Below are positions 50,836-59,585 of a DNA stretch of 64,000 nt, one piece after another (the first letter of the stretch is position 1; every line of letters starts with the position of its first letter). The notes below the pieces were generated by a model. That model was given only the letters and a program-made list of their open reading frames with translations. It ran no database searches and was not told where the DNA came from. The DNA is taken from positions 2,064,001 to 2,128,000 of the forward strand of contig NZ_NQYC01000001.1 of NCBI RefSeq assembly GCF_003600835.1, read 5' to 3'. This DNA comes from Bacillus sp. PK3_68. GTDB taxonomy: Bacteria > Bacillota > Bacilli > Bacillales > Domibacillaceae. The position numbers and the translations under genes were made by a program.

Positions 50836-52923
50836 TTATCCACCAAAGCTTTGCAGCATTTGGGCTGATTGCGCATTCGCTCGCTGAATGGCTTTTTCCA
50901 TGGCAGTGAACTGACGCCAGTAACGGTCTTCGACTTGTTTCATTCGGTCTTCAAATCGGTCAATTCTATTTTCCATGTCATCTAGTTGTTGCCCCATCGA
51001 ATACATTTTCGTTGTATAGTACGAAGCACCCGCTTTATCATTTATCTTATTCATTGTTTTAGAGACTGAGTCATACAGCCGATGTATGATTCCTTGTTGA
51101 GCTTCTGTAGCCCCCTCACCCGTAAACAAGCTTTCCACAGACTGAGGATCTTCCTCTAATGCCTTCTTTAACTTCGTTTCATCGATAGTAAGCTTTCCGC
51201 CTGATGTGTAATCATTTGTAGTAGTAATTCCTATTTTTGATAACTGATTATATAAACCAGAAACATTATCATTGCTGACTGGCTGATAAAAGTCCATACG
51301 CATATCACTCAAAACACTAGATAGGATAGGATCTCTCCGCAGCAAACCGCTCTTAGCTTTTTCTTCCCACTGTTCTTGTTGCTTATCAGAAAGAGACTCA
51401 CGTTGTTCATCAGTGAGCGGTGCGTAACTTCTGTACTTTTCCTCACCCGTTTTCTTCTGGATTTTATCAATTAATTCATTATACTTATTAACAAACTTAA
51501 CAATATTATCAAACACTTGAGTACTATCATTGTTGATATTAACACCAACAGGGGTTGTCGTCGGGTTGCTCGGATCGGTGTTAAAGGTTTGTTTTAGCGT
51601 AAATGTTACGCCATTCATCTCAAAAGTATTTGACTTGCGTGTAGTATCAATCCCATTTATCGTTAAGATGGCATCCTGACCAGACGTTACAGTCGTATTA
51701 GATCCAAATTTAAATACATCATTGATCAGTGAACCGTTTGTAACAATATCATTGCCACTCGACGCAAACTTCCCTGTTTCCGTACGATTCAGCGTCATTT
51801 TTCCCGACTGCTGGTCATAAAACAGTGTCACTCCAACATTCGATCCATTCACTCGATTGCTTAGTTGGTTAATTGATTCATTGCCCTGTACAAGGAAATT
51901 CTCGTGCATGGCACCTTTGGAAGTAGAAGTATCTAGACTAAATGTTGTGTAATTTTGATTGTAAGTAACCTCCATGGTAAATTTAGGACCTTCTGTTCCG
52001 GCAGGAAGATCCTCCGGATTAGGCGGTAAGTCTATCTTACCATCAATAAAACTAACTTTACCGGTTTGCTTATCTAACGTTCCTACTTGATCTGTGCTGT
52101 CTTTTTTAAATACATTTCCATTAGCATCTACATCATATGCTTGCGCCACGGCTCCATCTTTCTTAAGAACAAAAGAACTAACTGTATCTACAGACCCCTT
52201 CGAGAGTTGAATAGATTTAGAGTTATAAGCTAACGTTGCTGTATCTGTTTTAGTTTTAGCAATGTAGTCGATTCGTACAGAACTATCCTGAGCTACATTT
52301 TGTTTAAAATGAACGACTCCATTTGTATCAATAAAAACGTTATTGTCATTATTTATTGTCGTGTCATTCCAAGTAGCGCTATCGACCACCTTATAGCCTT
52401 TACCATTTACTTTTACACTCCAGGAAGAAAAATCTTGAAGATTTTCTGCTGGCACTCCTACAGAAAAGTCTTTTGTAACCCCATCAGCTACAATTGATTT
52501 CGTTTCAATGGCCCCCTGTCTCCATGTAGCATCTGGGACGCTTGACTGACCAAATAAGCCCTTGGCAGGATCAAGGGTAACTGATCCTCCATTCAAAATT
52601 CTTTCGGAACCGGCTAGTTGCCGTACACTAGAAATGGTATGGGAAGCTTTCTCGGCTCCACTGCTTGCTACAGCACTGACCAATGCTTCGTTCGTTGAGG
52701 AAGTTGTTCTAGAACGGTAAGTAGAAGATAGCTTCATCTTGGTTAATTCGCTTCGAAAATCTAGAAGCAACGTATTCATTGCCCGATAGTCATCACGCTG
52801 CCATTGAAGCAATTGTCTTTTCTGCTTTAATTTATCAAGCGGCATTCTTTCCGCCTTCATCAAATCCTTTACAATTGACTCGGTATCCATACCGCTAGCC
52901 AAACCACTAATACGCATAGCCAT
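50836..52923 (-). CDS. fliD: Flagellar filament cap protein FliD, long form
   Basis: FliD forms the pentameric cap that folds exported flagellin at the filament tip. The N-terminal AMRISGLASGMDTESIVKDL and MKAERMPLDKLKQKRQLLQW and the C-terminal FliD_C region (NKYNELIDKIQKKTGEEKYR, SKIGITTTNDYTSGGKLTID, DDMENRIDRFEDRMKQVEDR, YWRQFTAMEKAIQRANAQSA) are clear. At 695 residues it is about 200 longer than B. subtilis FliD; the extra lies in the variable central head (about 110-400), rich in Thr/Asp/Lys. Variable head size is normal between species and may match the local flagellin. Confidence 0.95.
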   Translation of the reverse strand: MAMRISGLASGMDTESIVKDLMKAERMPLDKLKQKRQLLQWQRDDYRAMNTLLLDFRSELTKMKLSSTYRSRTTSSTNEALVSAVASSGAEKASHTISSVRQLAGSERILNGGSVTLDPAKGLFGQSSVPDATWRQGAIETKSIVADGVTKDFSVGVPAENLQDFSSWSVKVNGKGYKVVDSATWNDTTINNDNNVFIDTNGVVHFKQNVAQDSSVRIDYIAKTKTDTATLAYNSKSIQLSKGSVDTVSSFVLKKDGAVAQAYDVDANGNVFKKDSTDQVGTLDKQTGKVSFIDGKIDLPPNPEDLPAGTEGPKFTMEVTYNQNYTTFSLDTSTSKGAMHENFLVQGNESINQLSNRVNGSNVGVTLFYDQQSGKMTLNRTETGKFASSGNDIVTNGSLINDVFKFGSNTTVTSGQDAILTINGIDTTRKSNTFEMNGVTFTLKQTFNTDPSNPTTTPVGVNINNDSTQVFDNIVKFVNKYNELIDKIQKKTGEEKYRSYAPLTDEQRESLSDKQQEQWEEKAKSGLLRRDPILSSVLSDMRMDFYQPVSNDNVSGLYNQLSKIGITTTNDYTSGGKLTIDETKLKKALEEDPQSVESLFTGEGATEAQQGIIHRLYDSVSKTMNKINDKAGASYYTTKMYSMGQQLDDMENRIDRFEDRMKQVEDRYWRQFTAMEKAIQRANAQSAQMLQSFGG

Positions 52924-53265
52924 TTTAACTCACTCCTTAAATCCTTCTATGTACTATTTTTAATACTCTTTATTATATATCCATTATTTTCCACAATTAA
53001 ATCTTTTTAGATTCTTCAATTTTTATGTTAGCTACAGTTAGTATTTGTACTCTTTTCATATGATCTTAAGTCTATTACAAGTATCAGTCACTGACTTTCC
53101 CACTTCTGTTTCTTTATCTACTTCTCTGAAACCTTTACATCTCAAGATAATTAAACAGCATAGACGTATCTATCAATCCTTGTATTGGATTCTTGTTGTT
53201 TTCGTAGCTATCTATTATATCGGTTTAGGAAAAAATTTCTTAATGACATAAAAAGAAATTCAATA

Positions 53266-53293
53266 AAAAAGCAGAGAGTATTCTCTGCTTTTT
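53266..53293. terminator. Terminator hairpin in the gap right of fliD
   Basis: AAAAAGCAGAGA / TCTCTGCTTTTT. No convincing gene precedes it on the plus strand, so the transcript it ends is unclear. Confidence 0.65.
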
Positions 53294-53430
53294 AGAAAAG
53301 ATAAAATCGATTTTAAAAGATCCCTTACAAAAACTTCTTTTAATTATCTTTTTTGTACACTTCTTAGATTCTTTTAACTACTCCTAACTTAGTCCTATAT
53401 CGATAACTTCAACAAAACTCAAGCATATGT

Positions 53431-53453
53431 ATTTTAATCGGTGCGATTAAAAT
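53431..53453. repeat. Unexplained perfect palindrome
   Basis: ATTTTAATCG / CGATTAAAAT around GTG. There is no T tract, so it may be an operator rather than a terminator. The remaining gap 52924-53531 holds only AT-rich sequence. Confidence 0.4.
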
Positions 53454-53531
53454 ACTTTGTGTATCTAGCCACTTTTCCTTTTTATTGTCCCTTGTCACTT
53501 AAATATTTCTGTTTTTCTACCATTTAAAAAT

Positions 53532-53692
53532 TTATTTCTTTTCCTCTTGTTTTTTTAACTCTTCTAGACTTACTATATTATAATTGCAAGCCAACCATTC
53601 AATTTGTTTTATAAAATCTTCCGGTTTTAGTGGTACAATTCCCTTCCAATCAGAATTAGAGACATAATAGTACACAAGGCTATATTTTCCAA
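53532..53692 (-). pseudogene. Truncated polysaccharide-deacetylase N-terminal fragment
   Basis: The minus-strand frame reads KYSLVYYYVSNSDWKGIVPL, KPEDFIKQIEWLACNYNIVS and LEELKKQEEKK, then stops. This matches the N-terminal segment of polysaccharide deacetylase (NodB-type) enzymes found in nonulosonic-acid clusters; the catalytic domain is absent. A GGGGG RBS and TTG 53692 would start it if one A were added to the AAAA run just after the start codon. It is the likely remnant of a gene trimmed by rearrangement next to the neu-type genes. Confidence 0.6.
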
Positions 53693-53740
53693 AATTATTC
53701 CCCCTTTACATTTGATATTTTTAAAATTATAAAAAACAGG

Positions 53741-54426
53741 CTAACTCCTCAGTTTAAATTGTTCAATATCTTCAAAAGTATCAATATCTAGATCATATTT
53801 CTCATCCATTATAAAGGGGAAATTATTATCATTTAAACTAGTTTTAGAGGTAAAGCGATCATCAATCTTATTTATATAAATCGCTCCGTTAACCTTATAA
53901 AAATCCGGGAAGTCTTGTCTTCTTACGGTACTGTCAATATTTAGTATGTTTTCAAGAAAACCCTCTTTTGAAATAGTACGCATTAAGATTGGATGTTCTT
54001 TTACTTTTGAAACACTTACTAACGACTTTTGATGACAATCAACAATTTTTTTAATTGCTTTATCAATGTGAAAACTTTTTCTTAGAGGTTGCGTCGGCTG
54101 TAATAAAACTAAATAATCGTAATTATCGTTTTTATTTCTACATTGCTCAATAGCATGTAATAAGACATCAATTGTTTTTGATGTATCTGTCGCTAATTCT
54201 AATGGTCTTATAAAAGGGACCTCAGCTCCATAAAATTTAGATACTTGAGCGATTTCTTCACTATCAGTAGAAACTATTACTCTATCCAAAAAATTTGATT
54301 TTAGAGCTTCATGAATAGAGTAATAAATTAGAGGCTTCCCATTGATTTTATAAATATTTTTTTAGGTATACCTTTACTTCCTCCACGTGCAGGTATAATC
54401 GCAAGAAATCTTTTACCTTTATACAT
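53741..54426 (-). CDS. neuA: CMP-nonulosonate (sialic-acid-type) cytidylyltransferase, one apparent frameshift
   Basis: NeuA-like enzymes activate a nine-carbon sialic-type sugar with CTP. From the ATG at 54426 the protein begins MYKGKRFLAIIPARGGSKGI and then PKK, the nucleotide-binding signature. It breaks in the A7 run (54357-54363, T on the plus strand) and continues as NIYKINGKPLIYYSIHEALK, DRVIVSTDSEEIAQVSKFYG, LQPTQPLRKSFHIDKAIKKI and KVNGAIYINKID. With one added A the length is 228, normal for the family. It follows neuC-like with a 6-base gap. Confidence 0.88.
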
Positions 54427-54432
54427 GCATAA

Positions 54433-55584
54433 TCACCCTTGAGTTTGAGAAATAAATGGGATAAACTTCTTCTGAAAATTCTTTATCCAAATATCTTCGT
54501 TGTTCATTACTTTCATAAACTCAATAAAACTCTTTCCCTTTCCATAGAGAGAATATTGTTCACTTTTATTAAATTTAATTTTTTTAATAACTTTACAGAT
54601 TTCGTTGCTGTCTTCATTAACATGCACAATACTCTTTGATAGCAAAGGGTCGTATCTTCCTTCCTGTCTACTTCCTATATCGATAGAAGGAATTCCATAA
54701 ACGCTTGCTTCTCGAATTCCTGCACTGGAATTCCCAATCATAAATAGACTGTATTTAAGCAGAGTTAAAAATGATTCAAAACGAATTGAGGGAAAACACT
54801 TAAATTTCTTGTTGTCTTTAAACCTTTCAAACTCATCCAAAATAGTGTTGCTTCCTTCATCATTATTTGGATAAACAACAATATAGTTTTTTTCTGAGTT
54901 AATCACAGCATCTACAACTTCCGAAACATTTTTTTTAAGTTTATCCAATTCGGTAGTAACAGGATGATACATCAAAATCCCATATTCTTCGAATTCAATA
55001 TCATAATGTTCCTTGACTTCTTCAAGTGTAGGCAAGAAATCACTAAACATAATGTCAATATCGGGTGACCCTATTACAAAAACAGAATCTTCTCTTTCAC
55101 CAAGCTGAATGATTCTCTTTTTTGCTTCCTCATTAGATACAAGATGAATATGTGCAAATTTAGTAATAGCATGTCTAATTGATTCATCTATCGTTCCTGA
55201 AACTTCTCCACCCTCTATATGAGCGACTTTAATATTATTTAAGGCTCCGACAATCGCACCAGCCAAAGCTTCTACTCGGTCACCATGAACAACAATTAAA
55301 TCCGGTTGATACTCAGACACATAATTGCTGAAGCCAAGGATTGTATTACTGAGAGTGATATCCATTCCTTGATTAATCTTTGTATTAACAAACTTATAAA
55401 TGTTATCAAACCCATCTTTTTCTACTTCCATATAAGTTGATCCATATTTTGAAAGCATGTGCATACCTGTAACAAAAATATGAAGCTCAAATTCTTTATG
55501 CCTTTTTATTTCGCACATCAATGATTTTGATTTTCCATAATCTGCGCGAGTTCCAGTTAAGAATACTACTTTTCTAGATTTCAT
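54433..55584 (-). CDS. neuC: UDP-N-acetylglucosamine (or UDP-sugar) 2-epimerase, hydrolysing
   Basis: A 383-residue NeuC/LegG-type enzyme that releases ManNAc (or the 4-amino-6-deoxy analogue) from the UDP-sugar. Motifs are VVFLTGTRADYGKSKSLMCE, PDLIVVHGDRVEALAGAIVG, KVAHIEGGEVSGTIDESIRH, GSPDID, and FMIGNSSAGIREASVYGIPS for UDP binding, with IDIGSRQEGR. Whether the sugar is Neu5Ac-like or legionaminic-like cannot be settled from this gene. It begins immediately after the neuB stop codon. Confidence 0.92.
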   Translation of the reverse strand: MKSRKVVFLTGTRADYGKSKSLMCEIKRHKEFELHIFVTGMHMLSKYGSTYMEVEKDGFDNIYKFVNTKINQGMDITLSNTILGFSNYVSEYQPDLIVVHGDRVEALAGAIVGALNNIKVAHIEGGEVSGTIDESIRHAITKFAHIHLVSNEEAKKRIIQLGEREDSVFVIGSPDIDIMFSDFLPTLEEVKEHYDIEFEEYGILMYHPVTTELDKLKKNVSEVVDAVINSEKNYIVVYPNNDEGSNTILDEFERFKDNKKFKCFPSIRFESFLTLLKYSLFMIGNSSAGIREASVYGIPSIDIGSRQEGRYDPLLSKSIVHVNEDSNEICKVIKKIKFNKSEQYSLYGKGKSFIEFMKVMNNEDIWIKNFQKKFIPFISQTQG

Positions 55585-56628
55585 TTATTTACTCACCATA
55601 TTCCATGAAAGTTGAGTATCCACAGGAATATTCTCCATAGCTGTTTGACCTAATATTCTCTCAAAATCCCCAGCCTTGATTTCACCAGTTCCTGGACGCT
55701 TCACCCAGATATTATCCTTAGAGAGCTTATCCCCCTTTTTAATTGGCTTAATAGAAACAACACAAGCATAAGCAAAGTCAATCGTTACTTTCTCCTCCCG
55801 CTGTATTTCTTTACTTCCGCCAAGAGATTGCCAAATAGCTTCTGTTCCCTTGATTAAATCCTCAAGCTCAACAGGGTTTAATGAAATTGGTACATCTGGG
55901 CCTGGCCAATTTTTATTCGAAGTAAAGTGTTTTTCTAGTATTCTTGCCCCGTATGGTACAGCTCCAAAACAGGTATAGTTACCTATTGAATGATCACTCA
56001 ACCCTAGCACTGCATTCGGAAAGTTCTGTTCTAAATCACGAATAGCACCAAGTTTTACCTTATCATATGGCGTAGGGTACATAGAGACACAATGTAATAA
56101 GGCATATTGAACATTGTGTTTCTCTAATATTTCAACCGATTTCTTTATCGACTCGATGGAATTCATACCGGTACTAAGAATGATAGGTTTACCAAAGGAA
56201 GCAATATGATCAATTAACGGATAGTTATTACATTCACCAGAACCTATCTTATATGCATCAACATCGAGTGACTCTAAATGATTAGCCGCCGCTCTAGAAA
56301 AAGGTGTGCTTAAAAATATCATGCCTTTACTTTCTACGTATTGTTTTAATTCTTTCTCTTCCTCCAATGTCAAAGCGCACCTAGACATAATTTCTAATAT
56401 GGACTCTTTGGCGTTCCCGGGGATTACATTACCTGCAGCTGGGATCATTTCATCTTCAATGATATGAGATTGGAATTTCACAATCTCTGCTCCAGCTTCA
56501 TATGCATCATTCACCATCTGAATAGCTTTTTTCATATCTCCTTCATGATTGATACCAATTTCAGGTATAACAAGAGGTTTATAATCTACTCCTATTTTTC
56601 TTCCACGTATTGTAATAACATTACTCAT
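55585..56628 (-). CDS. neuB: N-acetylneuraminate/nonulosonate synthase
   Basis: A 347-residue NeuB-family synthase that condenses a ManNAc-type hexose with phosphoenolpyruvate. The TIM-barrel (about 18-275) has PEIGINHEGDMKKAIQMVND, AEIVKFQSHI, FLSTPFSRAAANHLESLDVD, YKIGSGECNNYPLI, LHCVSMYP and GLSDHSIGN. The C-terminal SAF antifreeze-like domain (about 285-347) has DKLSKDNIWVKRPGTGE. It lies in the run maf-neuB-neuC-neuA. LegI and PseI are close relatives. Confidence 0.93.
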   Translation of the reverse strand: MSNVITIRGRKIGVDYKPLVIPEIGINHEGDMKKAIQMVNDAYEAGAEIVKFQSHIIEDEMIPAAGNVIPGNAKESILEIMSRCALTLEEEKELKQYVESKGMIFLSTPFSRAAANHLESLDVDAYKIGSGECNNYPLIDHIASFGKPIILSTGMNSIESIKKSVEILEKHNVQYALLHCVSMYPTPYDKVKLGAIRDLEQNFPNAVLGLSDHSIGNYTCFGAVPYGARILEKHFTSNKNWPGPDVPISLNPVELEDLIKGTEAIWQSLGGSKEIQREEKVTIDFAYACVVSIKPIKKGDKLSKDNIWVKRPGTGEIKAGDFERILGQTAMENIPVDTQLSWNMVSK

Positions 56629-56646
56629 AATTTCCTCACCAATTAA

Positions 56647-58500
56647 TTATTTTATTTGGGCAGAAGCAAGCTCCTGAGAAACTTCTTGATAAACCGGTAA
56701 AATAACATCCATAGAGGACTTTATTCCCTCTAAAAACTTAATATAAAACGGTAAACTAGTTTCTATCTCTTCTATAATATTTTTCCTTAAATGAAGATCA
56801 TTTAGACCTTGAACAAACAAGTTAAACTGTATTTGCATAATCGGCATAATAAAAACAATAAAACATTCGTTATCTAAAATTTTCTTTAGATGGTTAATGA
56901 ACTTAATATACTGTTGCTGCACTTTTCCAAAGTTTCTAGTTACTTTTAATTCATACTGTAATTTGTCTAAAATTCTTTTAGCTTGGCGATAAGCTTCTTT
57001 TAAATCTTCTCTATTCTTTTGATTATTGAAGTCTTCTGTTACTTTGTCTATATCGTATCCAGCCTGTGCATTTCGAATTATCTCATCAAAACTCACTGGT
57101 AAATACTCAGTTAAATATTCATTTATAACCTCTTTTATCTCCATAAACCTCGTTCTCTTAATAGCGGCACCTTGGACAGTAGTATTTATAACTTGTATAG
57201 ACGGATTTTTTTCAATATAGGATTCAAGGGCTAACCTCATCCTATTAAAGTCTTCATTGGTCTCAATCATTTTACCCTCTACACTTTCAACAAGTATAGC
57301 TTCCTTGTTAGCTTCTTCACTTACTTCAAGATTCATAACCTCTTTTGCATACCACTTTTTATCTCTATAAGCCAAATTTTGCCCAGATAAGATAATAGGA
57401 TTGCAACCCAAATTACTAAGTATTTGAAATGTAATAACCGCAATACTTGGCGAATCATTTATCGATATGATGTTTTCATCATCTTCCCTGACTAGATAAC
57501 GAGCACCAATTGAATCTTGACTAGTTATAAAATGTAACATTTCACCAGGATAGTTTTGAAGAGTCTCATGCCCCACACTTGAGCCAAATATCAGAGGAAT
57601 AGACGAAAGGTTTGCAGCTACTATCTTTTCAAATACTTTATAATTTTCTTCTTTCGGATCATAAGTAAAGGCTGCATCAGGATAAATGCCATACTCGATT
57701 AAACCATTAACTGCCGATCCAACTGCAAAAATATATGCTAATCGATTATCTTTTATATGTTTAATTTCTTCTAAATCATCGCTTAAAGAAGGGCCTGCTG
57801 AAACAATAATGGCTGGTTTCTCTTTAAGCCATTCTTTTTTGACATCATGTAGAAAATTTGGCGTAACTAATACACGAGAGAAATTTTTTAAACCATTAAG
57901 AACCCAACGCTTCTGGAAAGCAAGATTAACATGCAAATGATTTTTCCAGTTTTTTATCCCCTCAGAAAGTTTACTGGAGAACATTTTGTATTCTTCTTTA
58001 AAAAGCCGCTCATGGGCTGGTAAAACAATAAGAGTGACTTCATCATTTATTTTCTCTAGAAAGCGATAGATAAAACTATTCTGTTTTTCTATTGAGAACT
58101 CAACAAAGAATTCCTGAAGTCTTCCCTCTGACCAGTGACTTATATTTCTTTCTTCTAGTAAGCTCTTTAAAACCTGAGGTTGGGATTCGTAAAGAGTAAA
58201 AGCTTTATCGGGAAATTTCCTGATAAATAAGTCTATATGGAATCCCATTCCGATTCCATAAAATAGCACATGGTTACTTTTTTCTATTTTCTCACTATAT
58301 TTCTGGATAATTCTTTCTGCCTCTTCTAATGGATTGTATTTACTATGCAGATAAAATTCTTTTTCGTCTCTTCTTACTTTTATAGTAGGAAATCCAGCCC
58401 TACTGTTTTCAACCTCTATATGATCTTTCAAATCAATTGCAGATTGATCGAGAAAGTTCGGGATGAATTTTTGAACAAAGGATTGATTATCAGCTAACAT
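56647..58500 (-). CDS. Maf-type flagellin glycosyltransferase (motility accessory factor)
   Basis: A 617-residue protein of the MAF_flag10/DUF115 family, placed next to flagellin in many bacteria and shown in some to attach nonulosonic acids to flagellin Ser/Thr. The N-terminal region (about 60-200) includes NHVLFYGIGMGFHIDLFIRK. The central sialyltransferase-like domain (about 225-420) has KPAIIVSAGPSLSDDLEEIK and AYIFAVGSAVNGLIEYGIYP, then DAAFTYDP. The C-terminal part is helical. It starts within the last 11 bases of the upstream gene, so they are co-translated. It is the likely user of the CMP-sugar made by the three downstream genes. Confidence 0.92.
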   Translation of the reverse strand: MLADNQSFVQKFIPNFLDQSAIDLKDHIEVENSRAGFPTIKVRRDEKEFYLHSKYNPLEEAERIIQKYSEKIEKSNHVLFYGIGMGFHIDLFIRKFPDKAFTLYESQPQVLKSLLEERNISHWSEGRLQEFFVEFSIEKQNSFIYRFLEKINDEVTLIVLPAHERLFKEEYKMFSSKLSEGIKNWKNHLHVNLAFQKRWVLNGLKNFSRVLVTPNFLHDVKKEWLKEKPAIIVSAGPSLSDDLEEIKHIKDNRLAYIFAVGSAVNGLIEYGIYPDAAFTYDPKEENYKVFEKIVAANLSSIPLIFGSSVGHETLQNYPGEMLHFITSQDSIGARYLVREDDENIISINDSPSIAVITFQILSNLGCNPIILSGQNLAYRDKKWYAKEVMNLEVSEEANKEAILVESVEGKMIETNEDFNRMRLALESYIEKNPSIQVINTTVQGAAIKRTRFMEIKEVINEYLTEYLPVSFDEIIRNAQAGYDIDKVTEDFNNQKNREDLKEAYRQAKRILDKLQYELKVTRNFGKVQQQYIKFINHLKKILDNECFIVFIMPIMQIQFNLFVQGLNDLHLRKNIIEEIETSLPFYIKFLEGIKSSMDVILPVYQEVSQELASAQIK

Positions 58501-59080
58501 GGCCTTCTCCCTCTATATTTATCAAGCTTCTTAATTGTTCTTTTAATTCTTCTAAAATAGGTTTCATTTCATACTGTATTAAATCCGCAATACTTAGTGA
58601 ATCTTGGGTAACAAGCCCTTGTTCTAGGTCCGGGAAGCTAGCCTGTAAATCTTGCAATAGCGAGTCAATCGTAACAAAATTCACTCCTTGTACATTTACA
58701 GATCTTGCCGACTGAACTGCTTGATAAATCCACTCAACTCCCTCCAGTAAATCAGTCACTTTATTCCAAGTTTCATCACTAATTTCAGAATAAAATTCAT
58801 CTGCTAACAATTGAACTTCTGGCAACGCTCTTTCTAAATACTTATAGATAGAGTTAAGAATCTCACATATCAGCTCTTCTCGTGTCTTAAGTATAACTTC
58901 AAATTTTCCTAAGGAGATTCTATTAATGACTTCTTCAAAATCATAATATTCCTCCCCATTTAATAAATAGTGACTTACTAGCTTGTTTTGGTTTTGAGTT
59001 TCATTTTCAATTAACTCCCCTACTTTCTCTAATGATTTATTCTCTAAATAAAAAACCCTTCCATCAATATAAATTTCCAT
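58490..59080 (-). CDS. Hypothetical protein between hag and maf
   Basis: A 196-residue acidic, mostly helical protein (MEIYIDGRVFYLENKSLEKV, YKYLERALPEVQLLADEFYS, TWNKVTDLLEGVEWIYQAVQ). It has no signal or transmembrane segment and is not a known enzyme. Its 11-base overlap with maf argues for a partner role in flagellin glycosylation or export. Genes of this size sit at the same place in some other Bacillaceae flagellin islands, by memory. It is AT-rich, like the neu genes. Confidence 0.75.
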   Translation of the reverse strand: MEIYIDGRVFYLENKSLEKVGELIENETQNQNKLVSHYLLNGEEYYDFEEVINRISLGKFEVILKTREELICEILNSIYKYLERALPEVQLLADEFYSEISDETWNKVTDLLEGVEWIYQAVQSARSVNVQGVNFVTIDSLLQDLQASFPDLEQGLVTQDSLSIADLIQYEMKPILEELKEQLRSLINIEGEGHVS

Positions 59081-59541
59081 ATTATGATTCTCCTTTGAGT
59101 CTATGATTAACTACACTTATTTCCTTATGAACTTACATGTACCATTTTACAAAGTGAAAAGTTCTTTTTATTATTTAACTTTATATAACTATACATCATT
59201 CGTTGAGACCCTTTGCTTTTAACTCACGATTTCAAAATAAAGTAAAAATGTTGTTTTATTGAAGTTAGGATTATTTGAAATGCTATTATTAGATTTTCAA
59301 TTAACTTATTATCCCTACAGTGTTATTATCGGTGTCTAACTAAAGATTGTTTACTTCTCATAAACTTTCCTTTATTTACACTACAGTTAGTATAATGCAT
59401 TCCTTTTACTCAACTAACTACAGATAAAACTCTATGAATTTTAGAATAAAAAATCTAATTATCTTCGAATTCTTTATTCGTATGTATAAAAATTAAAATA
59501 ATATAAGCCTTACAATTTTTTTATTACTTTTTATAGAAATA

Positions 59542-59571
59542 CAAAAGGCCCCGCTATAGCGGGGCCTTTTG
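59542..59571 (-). terminator. Terminator of hag
   Basis: CAAAAGGCCCCGCT / AGCGGGGCCTTTTG hairpin right after the flagellin stop. The 460 bases between it and the next gene (59081-59541) are AT-rich, with room for a promoter but no motif I can defend. Confidence 0.9.
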
Positions 59572-59585
59572 TAAAATCACTATTA

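Noticed and set aside
53045-53251. A 68-codon frame right of fliD with a hydrophobic stretch.
   Set aside because: No convincing RBS, composition of AT-rich noise, no family; the terminator after it is not enough.
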